Source: JBFEYJ01 sp041563315 (GTDB lineage Bacteria > Pseudomonadota > Gammaproteobacteria > Thiohalomonadales > Thiohalomonadaceae). From it: 47,074 nt of DNA. The translations under genes were made by a program, and so were the position numbers. The stretch lies in NCBI GenBank assembly GCA_041563315.1, contig JBFFNE010000017.1, forward strand, positions 1 through 47,074, read 5' to 3'. Shown piece by piece: positions 35,004 through 43,275 of this stretch; positions within the stretch are counted from its first letter, which is position 1, and every line of letters starts with the position of its first letter. Under the pieces are notes generated by a model, which did not search any database, had not been told where the DNA came from, and was given only the letters and a program-made list of their open reading frames with translations.

Positions 35004-35867
35004 ATGGCACGCATACTGGCAGTGGGCAATGCAACACTGGACATCATCAATCTCGTCGATAACTATCCGCACGAAGACCAGGAGGTTCGCGCCCTGTCGC
35101 AACAACGCTGCCGTGGTGGCAACGCGACCAATTCACTGGTGGTACTGAGCCAGCTTGGTCACGACTGTACCTGGGCCGGCACCCTCGCATCAGAACCAGA
35201 TGCCGAAGCGATCCTAGCAGATCTCCACCAACATAAGATTGACCTGAGTGCGGTGCATAGCGTTGACCACGGCAAGGTTCCCACCTCCTACGTTTCGCTG
35301 AGCCGCGCCAGCGGCAGCCGCACCATCGTCCATTTCCGTGATCTTCCGGAATACGATGCCGACCATTTTGCCATGATCAATCTTGACCAAATCGACTGGG
35401 TCCATTTCGAGGGCCGCAATCTTGTACAGGTAAGACAGATGCTGGAAAGCCTGCGACGTAATCATCCACGGTTGCCGTGTTCAATCGAGGCCGAAAAGCC
35501 CCGCGAGGGGATCGAGAAGCTCTTTCCCTATGCCGACCTGCTGATGTTTTCCCGGGACTTTGCCCAACACCGGGGTTATGAGAATGCTGGCGAATTTCTC
35601 CAGCATATGAGCAAGCAGGGGCTGTCAGCACAAATGAGCTGTACCTGGGGTGAAAAAGGCGCACACGGTCGGGACTGGCAAGGAAGGATCCTGCATGCTC
35701 CCGCTTTCTCCCCCGAAAAGGTCGTCGATACCCTCGGCGCCGGGGATGTCTTTAATGCAGGTCTGATCGACCAATTAGTTCGGGGATATCATCTCGACAC
35801 TGCCCTCACGGAAGCATCACGACTGGCAGGGAAAAAATGCGGCATCTATGGCCTCGCTATTTCATGA
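35004..35867 (+). CDS. PfkB-family sugar kinase, ketohexokinase-like
   Basis: The 287-residue protein has the ribokinase fold: VGNATLDIINLVDNYPHED, the substrate loop CRGGNATNSLVVLSQLG, and the catalytic DTLGAGDVFNAGLID with its anion-hole GAGD. The first signature and short length fit the ketohexokinase branch (fructose phosphorylation), but the substrate cannot be read from sequence. AGAGGAATCT precedes the ATG. It lies 59 nt after queG and reads the same way; no sugar transporter or related catabolic gene is near. Confidence 0.87.
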   Translation: MARILAVGNATLDIINLVDNYPHEDQEVRALSQQRCRGGNATNSLVVLSQLGHDCTWAGTLASEPDAEAILADLHQHKIDLSAVHSVDHGKVPTSYVSLSRASGSRTIVHFRDLPEYDADHFAMINLDQIDWVHFEGRNLVQVRQMLESLRRNHPRLPCSIEAEKPREGIEKLFPYADLLMFSRDFAQHRGYENAGEFLQHMSKQGLSAQMSCTWGEKGAHGRDWQGRILHAPAFSPEKVVDTLGAGDVFNAGLIDQLVRGYHLDTALTEASRLAGKKCGIYGLAIS

Positions 35868-35895
35868 CAGCTCGACCTGCTCAATACAGACCCGC

Positions 35896-35934
35896 GAGGT
35901 TTAAACCTCCACTGGGCTGACAGAAGGTTTTTTT
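35896..35934 (+). terminator. Possible weak terminator after the sugar kinase gene
   Basis: The palindrome GAGGTTTAAACCTC (35896-35909) is followed by an alternative pairing of AAACCT with AGGTTT (35925-35930) and a run of seven Ts. Stability is low. Beyond it, up to the nudF stop, a GC hairpin (GGGGC-CGA-GCCCC) is also present. This convergent gap holds nothing else I recognise. Confidence 0.35.
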
Positions 35935-36005
35935 AATCCGGCTTCCCGCCAAATAACACCGTGGAAGGAGGACAAGCCCGGCTGGGGCCGAGCCCCCGCA
36001 GTGAA

Positions 36006-36653
36006 TCAGCAACCTTTTTTGAACGATGAACATGCCTGCCACTTCGTGCGCAACTGTTCCCGATTCATTGCCAACCACTGCAAGGCGATAATCGGACTGG
36101 CGGAGTTAATCATGCCCTCCTCCAACCAACGCCACGCCTCCTCGAAGGCAACGGTCTGCACTCGGATATCCTCATCCTCTTCGGCTAGGCCGTACATGCC
36201 GCCGACCCCGGCGGCATCGACCTTTCCACAATAGAGAGTAATCCGCTCCGAGGTTCCCCCTGGACTGACCAGATATTCACAGATAAGCTCCAGTTCCTGA
36301 ATCACACATCCGGCCTCTTCAACCGCCTCACGCCGCACTACCGCCTCAGGCTGTTCATCCCCCTCTATCATCCCTGCAACAATCTCGAATAACCAGGGAC
36401 CGCCTTCCGCCTCAAGCGCGCCAATACGAAACTGCTCCAGCATTACAACCGCATCACGCTGCGGATCGTAGAGCAACGCCGCGGCCGCATGCCCACGTTC
36501 AAACAGTTCGCGTTCAATCATCCCACTCATGGCACCCTCATACAGGCGATGCCTCAGATGATATTTCTCCAGCTGGAAAAAGCCCTGATAACACTTCTCT
36601 TTCTCAAGAATATCAACCTGCGGATTTTCCGGTCCACGCCGCAATCGTTTCAT
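36006..36653 (-). CDS. nudF: ADP-ribose pyrophosphatase (NudF-type Nudix)
   Basis: NudF hydrolyses ADP-ribose to AMP and ribose 5-phosphate. The protein (215 residues from ATG 36653) has the Nudix box GMIEGDEQPEAVVRREAVEE with AG following. Before it are FRIGALEAEGGPWLFEIVAG and after it YLVSPGGTSERITLYCGKVD, the ADP-ribose-specific proline region. The N-terminus (EKCYQGFFQLEKYHLRHRLY) matches E. coli NudF. A start nine codons earlier is less likely. It stands alone, divergent from mobA. Confidence 0.93.
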   Translation of the reverse strand: MKRLRRGPENPQVDILEKEKCYQGFFQLEKYHLRHRLYEGAMSGMIERELFERGHAAAALLYDPQRDAVVMLEQFRIGALEAEGGPWLFEIVAGMIEGDEQPEAVVRREAVEEAGCVIQELELICEYLVSPGGTSERITLYCGKVDAAGVGGMYGLAEEDEDIRVQTVAFEEAWRWLEEGMINSASPIIALQWLAMNREQLRTKWQACSSFKKGC

Positions 36654-36736
36654 ACATGCCGCCCCTCTGAAGACTAACAAAGCCGCTATGGCGTGATAAG
36701 ATATTGCCTGTCCTGAAAAAATCCCCGATTCAAATT

Positions 36737-37336
36737 ATGTCAGCCGATTTTGACCATAGAGAAACAATCACCGCAGTCATCCTTGCCGGTGGAGCTGGGC
36801 GCCGTATGGGTGGGCATGATAAGGGATTACTGTCACTTCACGGTCGCCCACTGATTGAGTGGGTACTGGAACGACTTTCACCACAATGCGATTCGATATT
36901 AATCAACATCAATCGCCATCAGGATGAATACACAAAATTCGGTTATCCTCTGATTGAAGACGTCCTGCCGGGAGGGCTTGGCCCATTGGCCGGACTGTTA
37001 AGTGCCCTCGAACAAAGCCACAGCGATTATGTACTCAGTGCCCCATGTGACACCCCGCAACTACCCCGCGACCTGGCTACACGGATGCTCGAAAGCCTGA
37101 AACGCCACCATGCGGAAGTATGCACCGTCGATGATGGTGAACGGCTGCACCCGGTAATCATGCTGGTCAAGCGCAGTATGGCCGAAAATCTCCGCCACTA
37201 TATTGAATCAGGAGGACGCAAAGTGCATGACTGGTATTACAGTATCGATCACTGTACCGCGGATTTTTCTGAACAACCTGAAGCGTTTATAAATATCAAT
37301 ACGCCCGAGCAGCTCAATGCGCAGGAAAAAGGTTAA
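36737..37336 (+). CDS. mobA: Molybdenum cofactor guanylyltransferase
   Basis: MobA adds GMP to molybdopterin to form the guanine dinucleotide cofactor of DMSO-reductase-family enzymes. The 199-residue protein has the nucleotidyltransferase signature VILAGGAGRRMGGHDKGL, then DVLPGGLGPLAGLLSALEQ and SAPCDTPQLP with its metal-binding aspartate. The ATG at 36737 is used; a frame opening 11 codons earlier has no support. It starts mobA-mobB-moeA. Confidence 0.94.
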   Translation: MSADFDHRETITAVILAGGAGRRMGGHDKGLLSLHGRPLIEWVLERLSPQCDSILININRHQDEYTKFGYPLIEDVLPGGLGPLAGLLSALEQSHSDYVLSAPCDTPQLPRDLATRMLESLKRHHAEVCTVDDGERLHPVIMLVKRSMAENLRHYIESGGRKVHDWYYSIDHCTADFSEQPEAFININTPEQLNAQEKG

Positions 37337-37340
37337 ATTT

Positions 37341-37901
37341 GTGAATTCTGACTTTCCCCGACCCCTGATCGGTTTCGTTGCCTTCAGCGGAGCCGGCAAG
37401 ACAACCCTACTGGAACAGCTGATACCCTTGCTGCGCGAGCGCGGCATACGCATAGCACTGCTCAAACACGCCCACCATGAATTTGACATCGACACACCAG
37501 GCAAAGACAGTTACCGGCTACGCAAGGCGGGTGCGAGCCAGACGATGATCGCATCTGCAAAACGCTGGGCACTCATCACCGAAAATCAGACAGAACAGAA
37601 TGATCCACAGCTGGAAGAGCTGTTAAAACAGCTCGACCCACAACAGTTCGACCTGCTACTGGTGGAAGGTTTCAAGTATGAGCCCTACCCCAAGATTGAA
37701 TTACATCGCGAGGCCCTTGGCAAACCGTTACTTTACCCCGATGATCCCCACATCATCGCCATCGCTTGTGACACCCTACAACCACAGGCCGATATTCCCG
37801 TGTTGAATATCAATCAACCGGAAGCGATCCGCGACTACATTATCAACTGGCTTAACCACACGGCATCAAACGCAAACATATTAGCGCACCACATCGAGTA
37901 A
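37341..37901 (+). CDS. mobB: Molybdopterin-guanine dinucleotide biosynthesis adapter MobB
   Basis: MobB is a GTP-binding partner of MobA. The protein has the P-loop FVAFSGAGKTTLLEQL, then LLKHAHHEFDIDTPGKDSYR and a conserved LLVEGFKYEPYPKIELHR. GTG at 37341 (186 residues), 4 nt after the mobA stop with AAAGG 8 nt upstream, is preferred; an ATG at 37317 would overlap mobA but lacks a ribosome-binding site. The C-terminus is slightly longer than in E. coli MobB. Confidence 0.9.
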   Translation: MNSDFPRPLIGFVAFSGAGKTTLLEQLIPLLRERGIRIALLKHAHHEFDIDTPGKDSYRLRKAGASQTMIASAKRWALITENQTEQNDPQLEELLKQLDPQQFDLLLVEGFKYEPYPKIELHREALGKPLLYPDDPHIIAIACDTLQPQADIPVLNINQPEAIRDYIINWLNHTASNANILAHHIE

Positions 37902-37920
37902 CTTACACAGGTATTAGTTA

Positions 37921-39189
37921 ATGAATCACTCTACGCCCTCTTCTGAAACCGACTGCATTAACCTGGAAAGCAGCAATTTGCTGACTGTCGATATGGCGCT
38001 GCAGCGGATTCGCGAAGTCCTCACTCCCATTCACGGGTTCGAATGCTGCAGCCTGCGTGATGCCTTCAACCGCATCATCGCCGAGGACGTCACCTCACCA
38101 CTTAATGTCCCCGCCTATATCAATTCAGCAATGGATGGTTATGCAATCAGCCATAACGATCTTCCTGCCGAAGGCTCAACACAACTCAAGGTCATCGGCA
38201 CCGCCTTTGCAGGAACCCCCTTCGAAGGGAAAGTGCATAGTGGCCAGGCTGTACGCATCATGACAGGTGCTATGGTGCCGGAGGGCGCCGACACCGTAAT
38301 TATGCAGGAACAGGCAGAGCGTGATGGTGACAACCTCACGATCCACAGCAGTCATAAACCGGGCGAAAATGTGAGACAGATCGGCGAGGATATCACCAAG
38401 GGAGGGGTAGTACTTGCAACAGGCAAGAAAATTCGCGGCGCTGAACTTGGTCTGTTGGCCTCACTCGGCATCGCTGAGATAACCGTAAAACGTCGCTTGC
38501 GTGTAGCCACCTTTTCCACCGGTGACGAACTGTGCTCGATAGGTGAGACACCGCGTGCCGGACAGATTTATGACAGCAACCGCTATAGTCTCTATGGCAT
38601 GCTCCGCGCGATGAATGTAGAGCATCTCGATATGGGCGTCATCCGCGACGATCCCGATGCTATCCGTAATGCCTTTACCACGGCCGCGGAGGCAGCGGAT
38701 GTTTTGATCACCAGCGGCGGCGTCTCGGTAGGCGATGCTGATTATGTCAAACAGACACTGGACCAACTCGGACAAGTGAATTTCTGGAAGATAAAAATGA
38801 AACCTGGCAAGCCCCTGGCTTTTGGTTCAATCAGCCAAACCGTATTTTTCGGTCTACCGGGCAACCCGGTGTCAGCAATGGCGACGTTTTACCAAATCGT
38901 CCAGCCAAGCCTGCACCACCTGATGGGGCAAAGCACCACCGTGCCTATTCGCCTGAAAATACATACCGCAGAACGGCTAAAGAAGCGTCCAGGCCGTCAG
39001 GACTTCCAGCGAGGGATTATGGAACGAAACGAACAGGGCGAACTGGTGGTTCGGAGCACAGGGCACCAGGGCTCACACATTCTCAGCTCCATGAGTCAAG
39101 CCAACTGCTTTATCATACTGCCATCAGAGTCCGGCCCAGTCGAAGCCGGCGAAATGGTTGAGGTGGAACCGTTTGAAGGCTTGTTCTGA
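37921..39189 (+). CDS. moeA: Molybdopterin molybdenumtransferase MoeA
   Basis: MoeA inserts molybdate into adenylated molybdopterin. The 422-residue protein shows NSAMDGYAI, GQAVRIMTGAMVPEGADTVI, STGDELCSIGE, DVLITSGGVSVGDADYVKQT and FGLPGNPVSAMATF, all family motifs. The length is normal. It ends mobA-mobB-moeA and is followed by a strong terminator. The last step of cofactor synthesis is thus encoded here; the early genes (moaA-E) are not in the window. Confidence 0.96.
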   Translation: MNHSTPSSETDCINLESSNLLTVDMALQRIREVLTPIHGFECCSLRDAFNRIIAEDVTSPLNVPAYINSAMDGYAISHNDLPAEGSTQLKVIGTAFAGTPFEGKVHSGQAVRIMTGAMVPEGADTVIMQEQAERDGDNLTIHSSHKPGENVRQIGEDITKGGVVLATGKKIRGAELGLLASLGIAEITVKRRLRVATFSTGDELCSIGETPRAGQIYDSNRYSLYGMLRAMNVEHLDMGVIRDDPDAIRNAFTTAAEAADVLITSGGVSVGDADYVKQTLDQLGQVNFWKIKMKPGKPLAFGSISQTVFFGLPGNPVSAMATFYQIVQPSLHHLMGQSTTVPIRLKIHTAERLKKRPGRQDFQRGIMERNEQGELVVRSTGHQGSHILSSMSQANCFIILPSESGPVEAGEMVEVEPFEGLF

Positions 39190-39225
39190 GAAGCGTGTTC
39201 GTGTTTCCTCACTCAGCGGATAAAC

Positions 39226-39259
39226 AAAAGGCCGGCATATAGCCGGCCTTTTGGTTTTT
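39226..39259 (+). terminator. Terminator between moeA and the H1-like gene (likely bidirectional)
   Basis: AAAAGGCCGGC-ATATA-GCCGGCCTTTT forms an 11-bp stem, followed by GGTTTTT on the plus strand and flanked by As on the other side. It serves the convergent moeA and H1-like genes. Confidence 0.88.
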
Positions 39260-39272
39260 CATGCAGCGGAGC

Positions 39273-39797
39273 TTACGCTTCGGCTTTCTTTGCACGAACC
39301 GCCTTGCGCTTAACAGTGCGACGCTTCTTCTTCGGTGCACCTTTTTTCTTGGCAGCAGCGGCTTCTTTCTTCTCCTGAGCCTTAATAGCCTTGGTTAAAG
39401 CACTCTCATAAGCCTTCTGCTGAGCAGCCTCAAACTTGGCCAGTGTGGCGATCATGGTGTCAGCCATCTTCTGCTCGGTCTTGGCTTCAGCCACTTTCTG
39501 CTTGGCAGCAGCAAGCATTTCAGCCTTTTTATCAACGGCGGCCTTGGCAGCTGCAGTTTTGCTCGTTTTGGCCTTGGCACGGGCCGCAGCCTGTGCATCA
39601 GCGGCCTTTTTAACAGCTGCGTCTGCCTTTTCCAAGGCTGCAATGGCCTTTTCGCGACGAGCGACAGCTGCTTTAAAAGCAGCGTTTTTTGACGGATCAA
39701 GCTTTGCCGCTACACTCTTCGCAGACGGACGACCACGACGTGCTGCGGTCTTCTTAACAGTTCTTTTCTTGGTTGCAGCTTTCTTTACGCGTGCCAT
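39273..39797 (-). CDS. Histone H1-like lysine/alanine-rich protein
   Basis: The 174-residue protein is made almost only of Lys, Ala, Arg, Glu and a few others. It has a basic N-terminus (MARVKKAATKKRTVKKTAAR), a long alanine/lysine helix with coiled-coil spacing (~55-135) and a very basic C-terminus (KKKGAPKKKRRTVKRKAVRA). Histone-H1-like and AlgP-like proteins share this makeup and bind DNA through the basic tail. Low complexity makes family placement loose. AAGGAG lies 7 nt before the ATG. It faces away from the Lon-type protease gene across an AT-rich spacer. Confidence 0.8.
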   Translation of the reverse strand: MARVKKAATKKRTVKKTAARRGRPSAKSVAAKLDPSKNAAFKAAVARREKAIAALEKADAAVKKAADAQAAARAKAKTSKTAAAKAAVDKKAEMLAAAKQKVAEAKTEQKMADTMIATLAKFEAAQQKAYESALTKAIKAQEKKEAAAAKKKGAPKKKRRTVKRKAVRAKKAEA

Positions 39798-40110
39798 GAA
39801 ACCGCTCCTTATGAAATGTATGAAATGTATAACAATCAAATTATAAACATACTTTTTATTTATTTGTAAAAAAATTCATGAAATTTTTAAAGAAAAAGGA
39901 GTTTTTTTGTAATTTTCACCATAAAAATCACCTCAAAACTCTATTAAGCCACTTATCACCATTGCCTTCGCTTTAGCGAGTCACAATCTCTCTGCATGCA
40001 AATGGAGTTTTCATCGGTGGAAATTTGGATAAAATTGCCTGGTAGCTCTCCTTGCAACGGAGGCAAATGACGATGTATTTTTTCTGCGAAAAGGTAAAAC
40101 GAGGCACATC
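39798..40110. promoter_or_regulatory. AT-rich divergent region between the H1-like gene and the Lon-type protease
   Basis: This 313-bp spacer is strikingly AT-rich from 39830 to 39930, with poly-T and poly-A runs (TTTTTATTTATTTG, AAAAAGGAGTTTTTTTG), unlike the rest of the window. Near the H1-like start there are two direct copies of ATGAAATGTAT. TTGCCT (40036-40041) can pair with AGGCAA (40061-40066) just before a short reading frame. Promoters for both genes should lie here, but I cannot assign their elements. Confidence 0.45.
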
Positions 40111-40114
40111 ATGA
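40073..40114 (+). other. Short upstream reading frame before the Lon-type protease
   Basis: The frame MYFFCEKVKRGTS (13 residues) starts 9 nt after GGAGG (40059-40063), and its TGA overlaps the protease start as ATGA. An ATG two codons earlier is in frame. The protease also has its own GAGG 6 nt before its ATG, so the short frame is not needed for initiation. Whether it is translated is unknown. Confidence 0.3.
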
Positions 40115-42504
40115 CTGAAAACGATCCCTTGGAAGCGGAATTTGTAGACGACAATAACACCCTATCCGGGTTGGCGGTGGCAGGAACTGTCTTGCCCACA
40201 ACGCTACACCTGTTGCCGGTATTCGACCGCCCATTTTTTCCGGCACAGGCAGTGCCCATCGTCATGGACGAAAGCCCGTGGCTGCAGACCATCGAACAGA
40301 TCGGTGAAACCGCACATCAGATGGCCGGCCTGATCATGATAAAGAGTGACCGGTCGGATCAGCTCAGCAGTGAAGATTTTTATGACACAGGCAGTGTTGT
40401 ACGCCTGCACCAGCCGGGGCGCTCTAGCGGAAAACTGCAGTTTATCGCCGAGGGCCTTCAGCGCTTTCGTATCGTGAAATGGTTGTCAACGGCCCCCCCC
40501 TATCTGGTGCAAGTAGAGTATCCGCTGGAAGATAAAAAAGCCGACAAGGACGAGATGCGCGCCTATGCCATTGCCATTATCAATACAATAAAGGAATTGT
40601 TACCACTCAATCCGCTTTACAGCGAGGAGCTAAAATACTTTCTTAACCGGTTCGGCCCCAATGAGCCCTCTCCACTAACCGATTTTGCGGCCAGCCTCAC
40701 CACCGCAAGCAAAGTCGAACTTCAGCAGGTGCTGGAGACGTTTCCGGTAATTCAGCGCATGAAAAAAGTGCTGGTGCTGCTGAAGAAGGAACTGGAAGTT
40801 GCAAAACTGCAGACACGGATACGCCAGCAGGTAGAAGAGCAGATGTCCGAGCAGCAGCGTAGATTCTTTCTGCGCGAGCAGCTCAAGGAGATTCAAAAGG
40901 AATTAGGCCTGGAGAAGGATGACCGTACCGCCGATTTGGAGCGATTCAACGAGCGTTTGGCTGCACTGGTTCTGCCTGAACACGCACATAAACGTCTCGA
41001 CGATGAGATGCAAAAACTGGCGGTATTGGAGTCTGGCTCTCCGGAATACTCGGTTACCCGTAACTACCTGGACTGGATCACCACTTTACCCTGGGGGGTC
41101 CATTCAAGCGATATCCTCGACCTCAAGCGTGCACGTAAAATTCTCGACCGTGATCACGACGGACTCGACGATGTCAAACAGCGCATTCTGGAGTTTCTGG
41201 CTGTCGGTCAGCTACGCGGCACCATTGCAGGTTCAATATTACTGTTGGTAGGCCCTCCTGGAGTGGGTAAAACATCCATCGGCCGTTCCATCGCCGAAAC
41301 CGTCGGCCGGAAATTCTATCGTTTCTCGGTGGGGGGAATGCGCGACGAGGCAGAGATCAAGGGGCATCGGCGCACTTATATCGGCGCCATGCCAGGAAAA
41401 TTTATCCACGCCATCAAGGAAGCAGGCACGGCGAACCCTGTCATTATGCTTGATGAGATCGATAAAATCGGCGCTTCCTACCAAGGTGATCCGGCTGCAG
41501 CGCTGCTCGAAGTTCTGGATCCAGAGCAAAATAGCGAATTTCTCGATCACTACCTCGACCTGCGCTTTGATTTATCCAAGGTACTCTTCGTCTGTACCGC
41601 CAATCAACTCGACACCATTCCCGGGCCGCTGCTCGACCGGATGGAGATCATCCGCCTCTCCGGCTATATCACCGACGAGAAACTGGCGATAGCCAAAAAC
41701 CACCTGTGGCCACGCCAATTGGAACGCTCGGGAGTCAAGGCAAGCAAATTGAAGATCAGCGATACAGCGCTACGCCAAATCATAGAAGGTTATGCCCGCG
41801 AAGCGGGGGTGCGCAATCTTGAAAAGCAACTTGGCCGGGTCGTGAGAAAGGCAGCCATGGAGCTGGTCAGCGGTAATAAAGGTCCCATCCGGGTCGGCCC
41901 GAAAAACCTGGAAAATTTTCTGGGTAAGCCCTTTTTCGGCAAGGAGAAGCCGCTTAGTGGTGTTGGCGTAGTCACCGGCCTGGCCTGGACCGCCATGGGT
42001 GGCGCTACGCTCAGCATCGAGGCAACCCAGGTGCACAGCAAGAACCGCGGCTTCAAACTCACCGGCAAGCTCGGCGAGGTGATGCGTGAATCGGCGGAAA
42101 TCGCCTACAGCTATGTCTCATCCCACCTGAAGCAGTTCAAAGGCAATCCAGAGTTCTTCGATGCCGCCTTTGTTCACCTGCATGTGCCCGAGGGAGCAAC
42201 GCCCAAGGATGGTCCGAGCGCCGGTATCACCATGGCTACCGCATTGCTTTCATTGGCGCGCAATGAGCGCATCAAGCGTCCGTTGGCGATGACCGGGGAG
42301 CTCACGCTGACCGGAACTGTGTTTCCGGTCGGCGGTATCCGTGAAAAGGTTATCGCCGCCCGCCGGGCCAAAGTAATGGAGCTGATCCTGCCTGAAGACA
42401 ACCGTGGTGATTTCGAGGAGCTGCCGGCACACATCAAGGAAGGTGTCACTGCTCACTTCGTCAAACACTTCCGCGAAGTGGTCCCCACTGTCTTCGGCGA
42501 GTGA
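40111..42504 (+). CDS. Lon-type ATP-dependent protease, AsrA-like branch
   Basis: The 797-residue protein has a divergent N-terminal substrate domain (LLPVFDRPFFPAQAVPIVMD), an AAA+ domain with Walker A GPPGVGKT (381-388) and Walker B VIMLDEIDKI, and a C-terminal Lon protease with the Ser/Lys dyad: Ser703 in KDGPSAG and Lys746 in GGIREKVIAA. It is not the classical Lon; its N-terminus and SSYQGDPA/GASYQGDPA region resemble P. aeruginosa AsrA, a stress-response protease. No clpX-lon neighbours are present, so a housekeeping lon is expected elsewhere. It stands alone. Confidence 0.93.
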   Translation: MTENDPLEAEFVDDNNTLSGLAVAGTVLPTTLHLLPVFDRPFFPAQAVPIVMDESPWLQTIEQIGETAHQMAGLIMIKSDRSDQLSSEDFYDTGSVVRLHQPGRSSGKLQFIAEGLQRFRIVKWLSTAPPYLVQVEYPLEDKKADKDEMRAYAIAIINTIKELLPLNPLYSEELKYFLNRFGPNEPSPLTDFAASLTTASKVELQQVLETFPVIQRMKKVLVLLKKELEVAKLQTRIRQQVEEQMSEQQRRFFLREQLKEIQKELGLEKDDRTADLERFNERLAALVLPEHAHKRLDDEMQKLAVLESGSPEYSVTRNYLDWITTLPWGVHSSDILDLKRARKILDRDHDGLDDVKQRILEFLAVGQLRGTIAGSILLLVGPPGVGKTSIGRSIAETVGRKFYRFSVGGMRDEAEIKGHRRTYIGAMPGKFIHAIKEAGTANPVIMLDEIDKIGASYQGDPAAALLEVLDPEQNSEFLDHYLDLRFDLSKVLFVCTANQLDTIPGPLLDRMEIIRLSGYITDEKLAIAKNHLWPRQLERSGVKASKLKISDTALRQIIEGYAREAGVRNLEKQLGRVVRKAAMELVSGNKGPIRVGPKNLENFLGKPFFGKEKPLSGVGVVTGLAWTAMGGATLSIEATQVHSKNRGFKLTGKLGEVMRESAEIAYSYVSSHLKQFKGNPEFFDAAFVHLHVPEGATPKDGPSAGITMATALLSLARNERIKRPLAMTGELTLTGTVFPVGGIREKVIAARRAKVMELILPEDNRGDFEELPAHIKEGVTAHFVKHFREVVPTVFGE

Positions 42505-42517
42505 CAAAAACGGGCTG

Positions 42518-42565
42518 CGGAACACACAAAGATAACGACACGAATCGTATCCCCCGTGTGTTCCG
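42518..42565. repeat. Inverted repeat after the Lon-type protease gene
   Basis: CGGAACACAC (42518-42527) and GTGTGTTCCG (42556-42565) are perfectly complementary across a 28-nt loop. No T-run follows. The motif resembles short GGAACACAC repeats that are scattered in many proteobacterial genomes. Confidence 0.5.
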
Positions 42566-42650
42566 TGACCAATAATGTGAGCGCCTCGGCTTTACCGCCG
42601 TTGTAAAACCTATATAAGTGGAATAATAGGAAATAATAAGGTACCGAAAG

Positions 42651-43145
42651 ATGCCCCGGAAAAGACTCTACTTCCAGACGAGCATCGCCTCAGCATATCT
42701 TGTACTCATGGGGCTATCCGGCTGCGGTAGCATTGCTGCGTCACCTATGCCGTTTAAACCCGCCGCAATCTTTCCAGCGGCTACTCACCCTGCGGTGACT
42801 GTCGCCAAACAGATGTTGGGTACCCCCTATCACTTCGGCGGCGCCTCCCCTCAACGAGGTTTTGATTGCAGCGGTCTAATTTACTACTCGTTCAAGCAAG
42901 TTGGAATGAATGCGCCACGCACGACCCAAACACTCTACAGCAATGCCTTCCCTGTTGAGCCCACCTCACTACAGCAAGGCGACCTACTGTTCTTCCGCAT
43001 TGAGGGAAAGGTCTCGCACGTCGGCCTCTATATTGGCGGCAATACCTTTGTTCACGCCCCCTCAAGCGGCAAGGTGGTGAGCTATGCTTCACTGGAGAAT
43101 CCTTACTGGAAGGACCGGCTGGTCAAGGCAGGCCGGTTGTTCTGA
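42651..43145 (+). CDS. NlpC/P60-family lipoprotein (peptidoglycan endopeptidase)
   Basis: The 164-residue protein has a lipoprotein signal with lipobox LSGC (Cys25) and an NlpC/P60 domain with catalytic Cys73 (FDCSGLIYYS), His123 (SHVGLYIG) and His135 (FVHAPSSG). Members cut gamma-D-Glu-DAP or similar bonds in cell-wall peptides. The size and layout resemble E. coli NlpC/MepS. A short low-complexity linker (PAAIFPAATHPAV) joins anchor and domain. It converges with hemH. Confidence 0.9.
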   Translation: MPRKRLYFQTSIASAYLVLMGLSGCGSIAASPMPFKPAAIFPAATHPAVTVAKQMLGTPYHFGGASPQRGFDCSGLIYYSFKQVGMNAPRTTQTLYSNAFPVEPTSLQQGDLLFFRIEGKVSHVGLYIGGNTFVHAPSSGKVVSYASLENPYWKDRLVKAGRLF

Positions 43146-43275
43146 AGGGCCGATGCAGCCTCTTCCCGAAGTTTCGCGATGACATAGAGAGACAGGACTT
43201 TGACGAGAAGTCTGTTCCGTATGGGCTTTTGCTGACTCAGAGGCAAGTCGCGGCAAGCGCTCCTGCAGACAGGTA

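Noticed and set aside
35880..36000. A possible riboswitch (CCACTGGGCTGACAG near GC-rich stems)
   Set aside because: I compared it by eye with the cobalamin consensus. The order and spacing of the conserved boxes do not fit on either strand, and it lies between convergent gene ends.
42518..42565. The inverted repeat after the protease gene as a terminator
   Set aside because: The loop is 28 nt and no T-run follows, so it is listed only as a repeat.
43228..43272. A second REP-like unit before the hemH end (TCGCGGCAAGCGCTCCTGCAG)
   Set aside because: It resembles one arm of a REP element but has no clear palindrome or GTAG end, so it may be a decayed copy or chance.
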